Part shown: positions 8,986 through 20,927 of the stretch, piece by piece
How the letters are laid out: each line of letters opens with the position of its first letter
Numbering within the stretch: position 1 is the first letter of the stretch
Assembly: GCA_028571685.1 (NCBI GenBank)
Contig: CM053166.1
Span: 59,854,111 to 59,918,110, forward strand
Length of the DNA stretch: 64,000 nt
From: Heterohyrax brucei
Lineage: Eukaryota > Chordata > Mammalia > Hyracoidea > Procaviidae
Direction: 5' to 3'
Made by a program: the position numbers and the translations under genes
Notes under the pieces: generated by a model
What the model was told of the DNA's origin: nothing
The model's input: only the letters and a program-made list of their open reading frames with translations
Databases searched by the model: none

Positions 8986-9368
8986 TGCCCCGGCCCGCGG
9001 AACAAATCAACGAAGGAACGAGGGAGAGCCTGTGAAAGTGAGCGAGAAAGGCGGAAAAATGGAGGCAAGACAAGAATCTGATCAAGCCTCGTTTTATTAT
9101 CAAAATGAGGTATATTTATAGCGGTAGGAATAAAGGGAGGGATCAAGTGACGTAGGGATGGAGTGACATTTGGAGTGAGGTAGTTGTCGGCTGGGGATTG
9201 GATATACATAGGACTAAGGCAGTGACATCAGGCAGGAAGTTTTTCGCGCGCGCGGGCCTTTTGAATTTCGCTGGCGCGGGCTTTTTCAAACTTGGCGCGC
9301 GCGGGCTTTTTCAGTCCTACAAGCTTCCTGTATGTCGGGGCCTGGGGGCTCACCCACGGCTCCCGACA
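8986..9368 (-). repeat. 5' LTR of the provirus
   Basis: 383 bp, upstream LTR carrying the viral promoter. TG at 8986 and CA at 9368 (plus-strand reading). Contents mirror the 3' LTR: triple CpG-rich U3 repeat (9239-9315), TATA box (9113-9120), AATAAA (9093-9098), then a short R and U5. U3 also has two TGACGT-like or TGTCACT-like words upstream of TATA that could bind CREB/AP-1 factors; this is inference. Confidence 0.96.
9113..9120 (-). promoter_or_regulatory. TATA box of the 5' LTR
   Basis: TATAAATA on the minus strand in U3. The expected start of transcription lies about 25-30 bases further along, near 9085, just past the AATAAA. Confidence 0.82.
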
Positions 9369-9374
9369 CAGCAC
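9369..9374. repeat. Target-site duplication of the provirus, right copy
   Basis: CAGCAC, identical to 1833-1838. Removing the provirus and one copy restores a continuous L1 sequence. Confidence 0.93.
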
Positions 9375-10482
9375 TCTAAATATTACTCTTTTGTATTCTG
9401 CCTCTGATAATTTCTGGAAGTCTTCTGGAGAATTTTTGTTTTTTTTTAATTCTTTTTTAGGACTTTTCAGAGTCCATGGCGGTCAGCTTCTTTAAATGTT
9501 TGTTGTATTCACGCCGTCAAAAAGTGCTTGCTATTTATTTGTTTGATTGGCTTGGCATTGTGTTTTAATATTCATGTATTTTTTTAATTTAATTTTTGAG
9601 TATACATTTTGATCATTTGAGCTAAACTGATTATTGCAGCCTGAAAAATTCCAATGTCCTGTCACCAGATGGTTAGATCTGTGAATATACTGAGAAGGAT
9701 AGGGGGAGTTGCATGTTCAGGGAATCAAGCAGAACTTTTTTTCTTCCTCTCCCTTTTCTTTATCTCTCCAAGTCCAGGAGAAAAACTCAGGGCATGCATG
9801 TAAGATGTCCCTTTTCAGGCCCAGGCAGTGTGTCAGAGTTTAGTGCCCAGTGCAGAGCAGAGAATATTGGGGAAAGTGCTGGGGAAAGGGAGAGAAATTA
9901 CACAGGAAAGATTTTGAGTCAGCAAGAGTTCACAAACACTTAGCTTATACTCTGAGGTGAAAATTCTCTGCAGTTCTGTAGGTGCAGCTGTCCAAAGCTC
10001 AGCTTCTCCTGCTGAGAAAGATGCACTTCCCTCACAGTGCTGCTGCTTTGCTTGGCCACCTGCTGCTGTGCTACAAATCTGCGTGGCTGGCTGAAGTGGA
10101 TCCTTCTGTGGGATGCAGATTTAAATCTGGCCAAGATAGTTGTCTCTGGACCTGCTTTGTCCTCCCTCTTACCCAGTCCAATCTTACAGCTTTCCACGGG
10201 ATATTCAGGACTCCTCAGTCCACTCATTCTGGCTGGTCCAGCTAACAGGGTGCTGGCCAGGTAAATTTTGGCAGATCTTCACTGCTTCTGAACTTTCTTT
10301 TTCTTCCTCTGCTGCTTAGTTCAACTCCTCAAATTTGTCTTCAACACAGGGCTCCTCTATTGTCATATATAATCAACTGACTTATTTTGGGGGGTGGGCA
10401 CTTGGCTTTGGCTTTGGTGTTGTAAGAGAGATTACAAGAATCATCTGCCTACTCCACCATATTGGCCCTGCCTCCCTCTTTT
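9375..10482 (-). mobile_element. L1 fragment continued: ORF1 start and 5' UTR
   Basis: Continuation of the L1 at 1-1838. It holds the N-terminal end of ORF1 (to about 9500) and the 5' UTR, ending in a 'ccatattggccctgcctcc' block also seen at the 5' end of other copies (about 12665, 46890). Strongly mutated. Confidence 0.8.
10398..10420 (+). repeat. Candidate AfroSINE-tail micro-insertion
   Basis: GGCACTTGGCTTTGGCTTTGG resembles the SINE tail and is absent from the matching place of the L1 at 10483-12684. A GGTG on each side may be a target duplication. Weak on its own. Confidence 0.4.
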
Positions 10483-12684
10483 TTTAATTTTGAGGCATAG
10501 GTTGTTTTCTTAGTGTTTACCTTAATATTTACCTCTATTTTTTCCTAAATTTAAGCCAATCTTTAATTTCTTTATATCTCCTCGACTTTCTTTCCTTATG
10601 AAGGATGTATGACTCCATTTTAAATACTTCTTTTTTTTTGTTATGATGCTTACATAATGACATCTCTGTATCCCTATTTGCAGTACTTCTATGATTTATT
10701 TTTATGATTCCTGTATTTGGGTTAACATCCAGTTGCTGTGTTCTAGTCTTAGGTTGTTACCTGCTGTTATTGATTTTCTAACCAAAGGATTCCCTTTAGT
10801 ATTTTTTGTAACTTTGGCATCATTTTTGCAAATTCCACAAGTTTCTGTTTATCTGTCAGTGTCCTAATTTCACCATCATATTTGAGAGACAGTTTTTCTG
10901 AATATATAATTCTTGGCTGGCAATTATTTTCCTTCAAGGCTTTGTATATGTCATCCCATTTTCTTCTTGCCTGCATAGTTTCTGCCAAGTAGTCTGAGCT
11001 TAGTCTTATTGATTCTTCTTTGTAGATTATTTTTATTTATCCCTAGGCACATTTAAAGGTATTCCATTATCTTTAATTTTGGCAAGTTTGATTATAATAT
11101 GCCTTGGTGTCTTTCTTTTGGAATCTATCTTGTGCAGAGTTTGATGAGTGTCTTGGATAGATAACTTTTCATCCTTCATGATATCAGGGAAGTTTTCCAT
11201 CAACAAATCTTTGACAATTCTCTGTATTTTCTGTTAGCCTCCCTGTTCTGGAAACCCAGTCACTCATAAATTATTATTCTTGATAGAGTTCCACATAATT
11301 TTTAATGTTTATTGATTTTTTAAAATTCTTTTATCAGATTTTTTTCTTCAAATATGGGATGTTACATGTTTTACCTTCAGTCTCACTAATTCAGCCTTCC
11401 ATTGCCTCAGTGCAGCTCCTTTGACTTTCTATTGAGTTGTCTAATTCTGTAATTTTATCAATTTTCTGAATTTCTAATTGTTGTCAGTGTATGCTTTCTT
11501 GCAGCCTGTTCAGTTTGTCATTATGCTCTGCTGCAATTTTCCTCATCTCCTTCCTGAAGAGTTCTAAATATTAATCTTTTGTATTCGATTTCTGATAGTT
11601 CCAGGAAGTTTTCTTCCTCTGGAAAATTTGATTCTTTGTTTTGAGACCTTTCTGAAGAGATAAAGGTGTGCTTCTTTAAGTGATTTGAAATTGTTGTTTC
11701 TGAGTCATCAATAAATTGAATTTATTTGTTTTATGTTTGCCTACTGTGTTCTAGCTTCTTGTTTTATTTTGTTTTGAAATGTCCACATAGGCTGGTTGTA
11801 TGTGATAGTTTGGTTATCGTTGCCTTTGAAATTCTAATGTCCTGTCACCAGGTGCTTAGAGCTAATGGTAGACATGACAGCCCAAGAGTATGCTTACTTT
11901 TCTTATATGAAGTCAGCTGAGGTGTCCAGGTAGTCAGTCACCAAGTATGTTGTCCAGGCTCTCACTTACTGTCCTAGATGGTCAGTGGTGATTGGTATAT
12001 GCAAAAGTGTCTGGCTGAAGTCAATGAGAAATCCAGGGGACTAACAGCTGTCCTTGAGTGTCTTGAGGATTGCATATACCCTTATGTCTGAATCTAGGTG
12101 AAGGAAAAGTTTCTACCCTCATTTTCTAGCTCAAGGAAGCCAGTAGGCTTTTTCTGCAGTCTCCCAGTTTGTTAAATTGTTCCATGTCTTTGCGAACAAC
12201 TCAGAGTGGGCTTAAGGAGTCCTACTTACAGCTCAGTTAATGGTGTCAGACACCAGAGTTGGACACAGGAAAGAAAAGGGAAAGGAAAGCACTGAGAGAA
12301 GGGAAAGGGGGTTATCCCAAAGGAAAGATTTGTATCTGTGCCTTGTAGGTTACATACAAAGACTTAGCTTTTGATGATCTGGTGCTGTCCTTTTTCAGTG
12401 GTTCTGGAGGCTCAAGTAGATCCTTCAGTACGAAATTCCACCACTCTGCTCACTATGCTGGCTGAGGCCGTTTCCCAATGAGTCAGATCCATTGAATCCT
12501 ATGTGTGTCTGACTTTACTCTCCCTTCCCTGTTGCTCAGTCAAATTTCTCAACTTTCCCTTTGGTATTAATGGCTCCTAGGGTGTCATATGTACTGGATT
12601 TATTTGTTGTTTTTTTTGAGTTTTTGTAGTTAGATAGGTCACAAGCATCATCTGTCTACTCTGCCATCGTGGCCCTGCCTCTCA
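10483..12684 (-). mobile_element. L1 fragment, ORF1 and 5' UTR
   Basis: Second L1, same orientation, starting 3' of ORF1 and ending at its 5' end with 'gccatcgtggccctgcctc'. ORF1 lies about 10770-11640, the 5' UTR about 11650-12684. No usable frame longer than about 70 codons. Confidence 0.8.
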
Positions 12685-13539
12685 GATTCAGTAATTCTAA
12701 ACACACATTTGATAATCTGATGTGTAAGACCCTTTGTTAACTTTATAAAATAAAAGCAAAATATTAAAAAGGAATAGGATTAGAATTAAGGAAAATTATT
12801 TTCCAGGCAGTTACTGACCATCCCAGGTAGCCAGCCTCCCTCTATTAATAGTGATGGGCAGCACAAACTCCAAGGTATTCATTCTGAGAGTTGCAATTTG
12901 GACTGTGGTTATATGGGTATAAATGTTTTCACTATTCGGATCTGACTTGACGGCACTTGGCTTGGCTTGGCAAAATCCATTCAGCTTTCTTTCAAATACT
13001 GATTTTTTTAGCATCAGTGATTGCCTCTAATATTGATCAGTTCAGCATATTGTAAAGAATACTGTTAAACTTTAGCTAGAGCTCAGAAAGTGTTACTAGA
13101 ATGACATAAATAAAAGCCATCTGTAGGGATGGGGTGGGAAGTAGCACACTGGCTCAAATCACTGTTTACTCTGTTAAACTGCTATTTGCCTAGTAAAGAA
13201 TACAGGCACTGCAGAGTGGAAATAAAAAATGGAGTATAAACACCTGTCTTCTCTCCCCCAGCTCCTCTGCCTTGGAAACAGGGGAAAGAGGTGCTACTAG
13301 CACTTTGGAGTAAATAGCATCTTGCTCTAAGGGCATGGCTGGCTACCAGTCAATTCGTATGCTGTGCACCAAGGTTTCATTTGTTTCAGCCTCAACTGGA
13401 AAAAGTGGTGTCCAAGGTTCTCTACTGGATGAGAAGGGCCTGCAGGAAACAGACAGGGATTGAGACTTTAAACAAATGCTTGTCAAAGTTCAGAAAGCAG
13501 GTCCTACCTTCCTCACTGGAAGGTTATTCTTTGCAGTTA
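12685..13539. other. No gene recognised
   Basis: A/T-rich sequence without a recognisable gene or repeat except the SINE-tail insertion at 12936-12971. Frames are short and unremarkable. Confidence 0.5.
12936..12971 (+). repeat. AfroSINE-tail micro-insertion, 36 bp
   Basis: Begins TCGGATCTGACTTGACGGC and ends with repeated TTGGC. Only the last part of the SINE is present. I see no clear target duplication. Confidence 0.7.
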
Positions 13540-13945
13540 TGTTGTTGTTATTGTAAGGTGCCATCCAGTCAGTTCCAACTCTGTGACCCTACCTACAACA
13601 GAAAGAAACACTGCCAGGTCTTGTATCATCTTCACAACTGTCGTTATGTTTGAGCTCATTGTTGCAGCCACTGTGAGAATCCATCTCATTAAAGTGTCCT
13701 CCTCTTTTTTACTGACCCTCTGTTTTACCAAACATGATGTCCCCAGGAACCAGTTCCCTCTGATTGCATTTCCACAGCACGTGAGCCAAAGTCTTGCTAT
13801 CCTCATTTCTAAGAAGCATTCTGGCTGTACTTCTTACAAAACAGTCTTATTCATTCTTCTGGCAGTCCATGGTATATTGAACATTCTTTGCCACTAACAT
13901 AATTCAAAGGGATCAATTCTTCTTCAGTCTTGTAGTGACAGCTAC
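13540..13945 (-). mobile_element. RTE (BovB-like) LINE 3' fragment
   Basis: Read on the minus strand it ends in a GACTGGATGGCACC tail followed by a TAACAAC-type simple sequence. It matches the RTE copies at 24570-25945 and 49490-50950 in order and content. The protein is broken by stops, with recognisable scraps in the 13537-13806 frame. Confidence 0.8.
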
Positions 13946-15264
13946 ACATGAATTGCCCATTACAAAATATCCATTAGCACAGGTTAGTTTATCATATTAA
14001 CCTTACAGAAGAATCATTCTTCTTTTAAGTAACAGTATAAAGTTATTGCTGTTGTTATTGGTTGTTTTCCTGCAGGGAGAGTAATGCACATCTTGATGTG
14101 ATAGATCCTGCGTAATGGGGAACCATGGAAAATGGAACGTGCTGATTCCACAGAAAATAAGTTGATTTCTGGAATTGTTATTTAAAGAGCACATTGTTTT
14201 TTTTTTTAAATGAAGATTCCACCCACTACACAGGGAAGAGTGAAGGAAAGGTGCAAGGAAATGAAAGTCTGGTGAGGGAAATTAGAGATGACTAAGTATT
14301 GTTAGCCAAGCCAAGCCTAAGGAACCATATCTAACATTGAACATAGATACTGACATTGGAAATGGGCCAGTCTAAGGAAAAGGAACTGACTGTTCCGCTT
14401 GCCAACTCCAGTGGGCAAAGCTAGGGAAAGAGAAACTGAGAAAGAGCTATTGGGAAGGGTAACAGTGAATGAAAAGAAGTCGATTAATGCAGTCTTTAAA
14501 AATAATTTGTTCTTTTAAACTGCAGCTGTTATTTAAGGGAACCAAAGGGTGGGGGGACAGAAGCACAAGTCTTCTAGAATTGTTAGCAATAAAGAACACA
14601 AACCTTTCCCTGTTACTTCATCTGCAGGCTTTATTTATTCCCTGCACAGCTCTCTCTGGTCCTTGCTTCTCTACGACGACATTTGATGAACTAAGCTAAA
14701 GTAATGTTATATTGGGTGTTGGACACTTATTGTGTTTCTTTTTACAAGTAACACATTTGTATTTAAAAGAAAGTTCAACCTCAAAGAGATAATTGATCAT
14801 GGGATGGTGGGGAACTCAATTAGAGTCAAGTTTTTGTCAAAGATCCATTAGTGGTGAGTTCGAAAAGTATTTTTTCTCCTGATTTCTGTTGAATTGTTCA
14901 CCATATTGTTTAATGTGTGGGGCTGTAAAACATTCAGGTACAAACCTGAATGACAGTGGGAGATATGTGAGTTTATACACACTGTCACTCCACATCAGCC
15001 TTGTGCTCAACTGAAAGCATTCTCACAAGCTACCAATTTTGTGTCTATACGATGTTTTGTCATTAGGAAACTCAACCTGGAAGTGATTCAGTCAGAGCTG
15101 GCCTCTTACTAAAGCTTTCTAGGATACAGAGGCTTGTCCTGAAACCTCTATCTTTGTCAGGTGACCACCTAACTCGTAATTTATACCGTAGGATACTAGG
15201 AAAGGAATAAGAAACACTAAATACCTGTCTATAAGGAACAGACATGTTGAAATGTACTTTAAGG
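13946..15264. other. No gene recognised
   Basis: Non-repetitive as far as I can see, with low coding potential on both strands. A GCCAAGCCAAGCC word at about 14308-14320 could be a decayed SINE-tail insertion, unproven. Confidence 0.5.
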
Positions 15265-15430
15265 TAGAGCAATGCTGTCTAATAGAACTTCATATGATGA
15301 TAGAAATATTCTACATCTGTGCTGTACAGTTGAAATGTGGCTGGTTTGACTGAGGGAATATATTTTGAATTTTAATTAATTTAGACAAATTTAAATTTGA
15401 ATAGGTACATGCAGTTATTGGCTATTATGT
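15265..15430 (+). repeat. Possible old hAT-type MER fragment
   Basis: 'gcaatgctgtctaatagaac' followed by A/T-rich sequence and 'gttgaaatgtggctgg' resembles an old, non-autonomous mammalian DNA transposon. Family not settled by eye. Confidence 0.35.
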
Positions 15431-15539
15431 TTTATTATAAAATGGCTTGGAGGCAATGTTTGACCTCCTCTAACTTCACAAGGGGAATGATAATCAAGAT
15501 CAATAGCCCAAAGCTAATTCTTATGAGGCAGAAGTCAAA

Positions 15540-16200
15540 CACGCCTCCTCTTGCTGCCATCTTTACCAATTCTGACAGCAACCGTCTGTTCCACAGCATT
15601 CTGTATTTCTCTGCTGGGTCTAATAATTCATTGCAATGGCCACACAGAACTCACAGACAATAGTCACGATGATGAGCTTTATTAGGGAAGTAACAGGTCA
15701 CAGTGCAGGTTCAGGAAGGCTCAGGATACAGTTCTTCCATCAGGACAACCTCTTTCCAGCCTTGCTCACAGGTACACCTCTCCCTGGCCATCTACCTCTG
15801 CCCAAAGACACTTAGCTTTCTTGCTTCTTGGGCTGGGAATCCCAGTGTGCAGTTTTTCCTGTCTGTCTCTCCTGCTACCACTTCTCTGCCACTGTTTCTT
15901 GTAATCTTCAAGGTTACAGCTCTCTCTCTGTCTCCTGCATCTAAGAGATTCTCAGCTCAGGGATCTCTCCTGGCTGTTCGTGGTGGTGGTAGTATCCTTT
16001 CTTTACTGCCTCTAGGGTGGTTCATTTCAAACCCAGTGGGATTGTAAAACCGACCAGTTCCTTGGTGGGCTACAAATACACCATATTCCCAGTCCCGCCT
16101 ATTCACTTGGGTAGAGTTGCAAGACCATGGTGAGAAAGCCACAGAAAAGCAATCATCACACCAAATTTATATTGTAAAAGTAGATCTTGGAAAATGAGAT
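15540..16200 (-). repeat. Probable LTR, family uncertain
   Basis: Contains 'ccacacagaactcacag' followed by 'gatgagctttatta', an antisense AATAAAG-type signal, then C/T-rich sequence. This layout fits an old ERVL-type LTR read in reverse. No internal genes, ends not defined. Confidence 0.4.
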
Positions 16201-16311
16201 GATAGGATAATTTGAAACTTTTATCTTTAACATTAAAAAGAAGGTCATCCACTTAAATAGCTGTTATTCCTGGAGGCCACGTATGTCTGTGAGTTTTAGT
16301 GATTGTCTCAG

Positions 16312-16735
16312 TTACCTAGCACCACAGTAACAACAAATTTACAAGTGGGTTTCTCAGTTTTAGAGGCTGAAATTCCAAATCAGGTTCTTTGCAGTACCAA
16401 TTACTTCCATAGTCCTCTTTCCTACTTTCTGGTGTCTGATGACAATCCTTAGCCCTTAGTGTTCCTTTTCTTGTAGACAGTTCCTTACATGGCATCTGTC
16501 TTCCCCCGTATGTGTGTCCATGTGTATTCTGCTCTTTTATAAGTCGGATCCGACTCGACGGCACTTGGCTTGGCTATAAGAAGTTATTTGGTTTGGAACC
16601 TACCCTATTCTACTAGAGCCTCATTAACATAACAAACAAAAAACCCTGTTTCCAAACAGGTCATATTTACAGTACAGGAGTTAGAAATTTCACCTTTAAT
16701 TTTGGGGGACACAGTCCATTCAATACAAGTAATCC
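16312..16735 (-). repeat. MaLR (MLT1-like) solo LTR
   Basis: Old LTR in reverse, opening 'tctcagttacctagcacc' and closing 'gggggacacagtccattcaa', the reversed form of the MaLR start. It is split by the 31-bp SINE-tail insertion at 16544-16574. Confidence 0.6.
16544..16574 (+). repeat. AfroSINE-tail micro-insertion, 31 bp, 6-bp target duplication
   Basis: The insert starts TCGGATCCGACTCGACGGC and ends TTGGCTTGGC. TATAAG stands on both sides (16538-16543 and 16575-16580). Removing insert and one copy leaves a smooth MaLR sequence. Core is palindromic (GTCGGATCCGAC, the G from the flank). Confidence 0.88.
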
Positions 16736-16885
16736 ACTTACTGCTGTCAAGTCGATTCCAACTCATAGTGACCCTATAGATCAGAGTAGAACTACCTCAT
16801 AGAGTTTCCAAGGAGTGCCTGGCAGATTTGAACTGTCAATCTTTAAGTTGGCAAACGTAGCACTTAGTTCAATACCAATAGTGTT
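16736..16885 (-). repeat. AfroSINE copy
   Basis: Minus-strand SINE with 'tgctgtcaagtcgattccaa' (3' part) through 'cagatttgaactgtcaatc' (tRNA-like B-box region). tRNA-derived SINE family of afrotherian mammals. Confidence 0.85.
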
Positions 16886-17807
16886 ACCTAAAACTTCTTT
16901 AGGTAACATGTAAATTTGATGTTTAGGATAGAATTCCCTTAATGAAAAAGGATATAAACGTTTTCAGCCTCCACATCAGACAATAGATAGGGCTGATTTC
17001 TTCTCCAGATGACAGGCATTACCTCCCAAAGCTTCATCAGGGTCTCTGGTAATAGCAAGAAGCTAGGGTCTTTCCAAACAATAAAAGCCTTGAATACAAG
17101 ACATTTTCTCCAGAAACAGTTTAAAGGCCTCTTAAGTAGAAATGACGGCAGTCTTTCCTTCAACTCTCTAGTGATGACAGCATTAATGGTTTGAATACGT
17201 TAAAGGCCATATCATTCTCTTCTCACTACAAGCTGATCATATATATGCATATTTTAAATTCCTTGCCCTTGATCAATGAACAAAAGAGAACTGTGACTAA
17301 AATCCTATGTGAGCCTCCTTGGAACTTAAAGCCTCTTTGCTGAAACAGGAATAGACAAGATAAAGGAAAAAGCAAGAAAATGAATACAAAAACAATTAGA
17401 GTAGACCAGCCTTCAAATCATGCATGATTTCCAATAGAGAAAGATTTAATTATGCCATAATGGCCAAAATCACCTATTTAAGTGCCCATTTATATGTGAT
17501 GCTGGACCTGGAAGACATACAGAAAAAGTCAGACTTCATTTCATCCCACTAGACAGACAGCAATGAAACAGAGAGATATTCAGGATGAGAATTAAATCCA
17601 TTAATGAGTATTTACATTCAGTGCAAATGTAGCTCCCACAGAGTAGACTTGAAACTCAGTAGCTAAAGAACAAAACCCTGGACCATTGTCACTTGGATGC
17701 AGAAGACGGAGAGAGGAGGTTGTTTGGATATGTAATGCTGTGCATTTTTCATGAACGTGCTATTTGTCCTCTGGGAGAGATGTGTGTGTGCTTGTTGTTT
17801 TGTTAGT
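16886..17807. other. No gene recognised
   Basis: A/T-rich, no convincing frame or repeat. The 16939-17163 frame is short and isolated. Confidence 0.5.
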
Positions 17808-17970
17808 TACTGTCAAGTTGTTTCTAATTCCTGGTGACCCTGTGCACAGTGGAATCAAATGCTACTTAGTACTGCTATATCCTGAAGATCAGTTATAGAT
17901 TGGGTTGTGGTGATCCACACAGGTTCCGACTATCAATTTTTAGAAGTAGATCACCAGGCATTTTTACCTA
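17808..17970 (-). repeat. Diverged AfroSINE/RTE-derived copy
   Basis: 'gttactgtcaagttgtttct' then 'tggtgaccctgtgcacagtg' matches the reversed SINE/RTE 3' region. Older and more mutated than 16736-16885. Confidence 0.6.
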
Positions 17971-18167
17971 GTCTGTCTTAGCCTGGAATCTCTCCTGAAG
18001 TCTTTTCAGCATCATTTTAACATATAAGCCTTCACTGACAGATGGGTAACGGCTGTGACTGAGGGACATTGGCCAGAATTGAACCTGTGTCTCCAGCATG
18101 AAATGTAAGAATTCTTTCACTGAACTATGCCAGTGGCTCCTCATTAGTCTTAAAAAACAAAATAAAA

Positions 18168-18235
18168 AAGCCATTGCCATCAAGTCAGTTCTCAGTCAAA
18201 GCAGTGCTATAGGTCGGAGTAAAACTACAGGGAGA
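18168..18235 (-). repeat. AfroSINE 3' fragment
   Basis: 'gccattgccatcaagtcagt' followed by a decayed 'tataggtcggagtaaaact', the 3' half of a reversed AfroSINE. Confidence 0.6.
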
Positions 18236-18274
18236 TATACATCAAAACCATAATGAGATACTACTTGACAGCTA

Positions 18275-18430
18275 CTGTTGCTGGTATTATTAGCTGATGT
18301 TGAGTCAGCTCCCAACTCATGACAACCCCATGTACAACATAAGGAAATGCTGCCCTTTCCTGCACAAATCCTATGATCAGTTGTGGACTGGACTGTGTAT
18401 GTGCATAAGGCAGTTTGGGGACTCATGCAG
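18275..18430 (-). repeat. Diverged AfroSINE/RTE-derived copy
   Basis: 'gttgagtcagctcccaactc' and 'gacaaccccatgtacaacat' correspond to the reversed SINE/RTE 3' end. Confidence 0.55.
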
Positions 18431-19220
18431 CCATAAAGCTATTCTCTTTCCTCCTCCAAGTCAGAGAAACACACTGAGCCTGTGCTACTCCCCGCAGAAG
18501 TCGGAAGATATAGTGAAGGCTGAGAGAAAGAGAGAAAATAGTCAAATTCCATTCATCTGCAGTCCTCTAGATTAGAAATGGTACAAGGGTTTTTTCACTC
18601 AAGGCTGTAAAAATAAAAGAGGCAAACTGGGCTTAAAGCTAAGCTCAAAACTGAAGACCAAAACAGGAGCAATCCAAAGTTTTTCTAAACCAAAGGGCCT
18701 ACAAGTGCAAACTAGGTATGATATACAGAGCCAGGAATCCACAAATCAGGGAGACAGGAGAAAGAAAATAAAAAGAGGGGAAAAAAAGATAAATTCGGGC
18801 AACTTCTTAGAAAACTTAAAGTCCCCTTCAAGCTGGTGCACGCTCTGCTGGTTTCACTATATCTGAAAACTTGTTTCAGGGAGATAACGATAACCAGTGA
18901 CTTCGTAGGGCACAGACTGGAAGACCCAGCGTTCTACATATCCATGTAATTGCCAATTAGGGCCCTAGAGTTTGGGATATTCCATATTCAAACTAAAGTG
19001 AAATCTTTGAGAAACTGGGAATAGAGGGTATGCAAATCCTCCAAATGTGTGGGCTCTGATATGAAAAAAGTGCTCTTTCCATCATAGACTGTCTTTGGAC
19101 ATGAAACAGCATGAAACATAGACCATGGGTGCAATAGGAAGAAAAAAATCTAAAAAATGTGTGGGTTCTTTCAGTCACTGCTTATCTTTTTGGCAAATTT
19201 GAGATCGTGTGGCTCAGTGT
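18431..19220. other. No gene recognised
   Basis: A-rich and G-rich patches (18640-18800) but no identifiable element or gene. Confidence 0.5.
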
Positions 19221-20315
19221 TACCTTCTTAAAACTTTCAGCACTGAAGAGTGAAATCACTCAGTGGCACAAGGACAAATATTGTATGAGACCCCTACTAT
19301 AAAGACTTAAAAACAGAGTCATGTACAGAAGAAAAGACTCTTTGATGGCTGCAAGGGAGGGAAGAGGAGGGTGGGAAGGAGGGAGAGGGCTGGTTATAGA
19401 TTAGGTAGTTGATAGAAATTTGGTCGGGTGAAATCAGTGACAGCACACATTAAAAAGAAGATCAATGTAACTGGACTTCAACATAACCTGAAAACCCTTC
19501 TAATCTTAACTCAATATTGCAAGGATAGAGTAGCAGTGTCAGGGGTCCAAGGACCATGCTCTCAGGGGACATCGAGGCCAATTGGCATAACTAGCCTATT
19601 GCTAAGAGAGTCTTCTGTACACCATATTGGTGAGTGGCATCTGGGGTCTTCAAAGCTAGCAAGCTGCCATCTGAGGTATACCAAATGGTCCCAACTCAGC
19701 TGGAACAGATGATCACCAAGGACAACAATGACATGAGGGGGAAAGAGCCCAGAAGACAGAAAGACTGACATGAATGGGTGACTATATCAACATGTGACCA
19801 GAAGAACCAGGTGGTGCCTGGCCACCACAAATGACAGTCGTGATAGGGCTCAAAAGATCGAGTCCCAGGGGCAACACAAGAAAAACAGGGTACACCTTAA
19901 GAACTCCACTAAAGGACTGCAACTGATGGTCCAAAGGCCTGGGAGTTCCCCTGGAGCATGGTCCCTAGACCTGATGCTGTCCCTGATCATAAATCATTAC
20001 TGAGATCAACTCTTCAGAGAGGAATGGATTGAACTGGGGGACACAGAGTTACAATATTGTGTGTGCACTTGATGCCTCTATGCATCTATAGGATGTCATC
20101 CAACTGGCCTCTTACTGGGGAGGGGGAGAGGGTAGAGAGGAGGGGACAGGAGATTGTTAAGAGGATATGACATGTATAGAACTGAAAGGAGGAGTGTGCT
20201 GTCACCAGGTATGGAGAGCCAAAGAAGCTGCAGATAGGCAGGTATGCAAATTTAAATTGGACTGTACACTTTCACTCAATCACAATTTAAAAAAAACGGA
20301 AGAAAAAAAAACTTT
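19221..20315 (+). mobile_element. L1 3' end with A-rich tail
   Basis: Plus-strand L1 3' UTR, the only L1 piece in this orientation. It closes with an A-rich tail near 20288-20311 and contains 'tcttcaaagctagcaagctg', a 3' UTR block also visible in reverse at about 30735 and 52150. 5'-truncated and non-coding. Confidence 0.75.
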
Positions 20316-20927
20316 CAGCATTGGTTCTTGTGCCAACACATCATTTTCTACTTTTTTTTCTCCTTCCTCCTGGCCATTCCTCCTTCTTTGTCACTTTGTA
20401 ACATTGTCTTTTCTGTCTGTAACAATGTCTGTAACATTGTTCATTTCTTAAATAGTGGGACCACTGAGGTACTGCACTCGGTAACAACTCGGTAACAATT
20501 TCTTACACAAAGTCCAAAGATAGGCCTTCAGCCAGTCCATCAACTTCTGAAGTCGTATATGAAATGTGTGTGTGCACCTGAGCATTTTTGTCTAAGGTAA
20601 GAAGATCTTAAGCTTTGTTTGGATCCTCAAAGTAGTCCTTTACCCCAAAGAAGTTAAGAACCATTGCTCTATTCTATCTCTGTGGATAATCTCATCTCTC
20701 TTTGTGACTTCAGATAAAATCTACATAAAAAAGACTTCTTAATCATATTTCCAGCCCATTTCTTTCACTTGTGCTTTAGATGCACATAGCCAACTCCCTA
20801 CAGGAAAATTCTACCTGATACCTAAAATTCAACTTGTTCTGGACCAAATTTGTGATCTTTACTTACTGGCCTCAACTTTGTTCCTCTGCTTGTGTTCTTC
20901 TGTTTTGAGAAATGACATTCTATTTTC
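20316..20927. other. No gene recognised
   Basis: C/T-rich start (20340-20450) with short direct repeats of 'tctgtaacatt' and 'ctcggtaacaa'. Nothing else identified. Confidence 0.5.

Larger units (their letters stand above)
1839..9368 (-). mobile_element. Young class II (betaretrovirus-like) endogenous retrovirus, env-defective
   Basis: A 7530-bp provirus in LTR-gag-pro-pol-env-LTR order on the minus strand. Seen: identical-length 383-bp LTRs with TG...CA ends and one mismatch, 6-bp target duplication, Lys-type primer site, polypurine tract, open gag, pro and pol frames, and a broken env. Betaretroviral traits are the dUTPase and G-patch in the pro frame, two -1 frameshift sites, two CCHC knuckles in Gag, and the Lys primer. 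The slippery heptamers and the gamma-type envelope tail resemble the type-D simian retrovirus plan. One LTR mismatch in 383 (0.26%) implies insertion within roughly the last 0.5-1.3 million years, if a neutral rate of 1-2.5e-9 per site per year applies. It is inserted in an L1 and shares its orientation. Confidence 0.96.
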
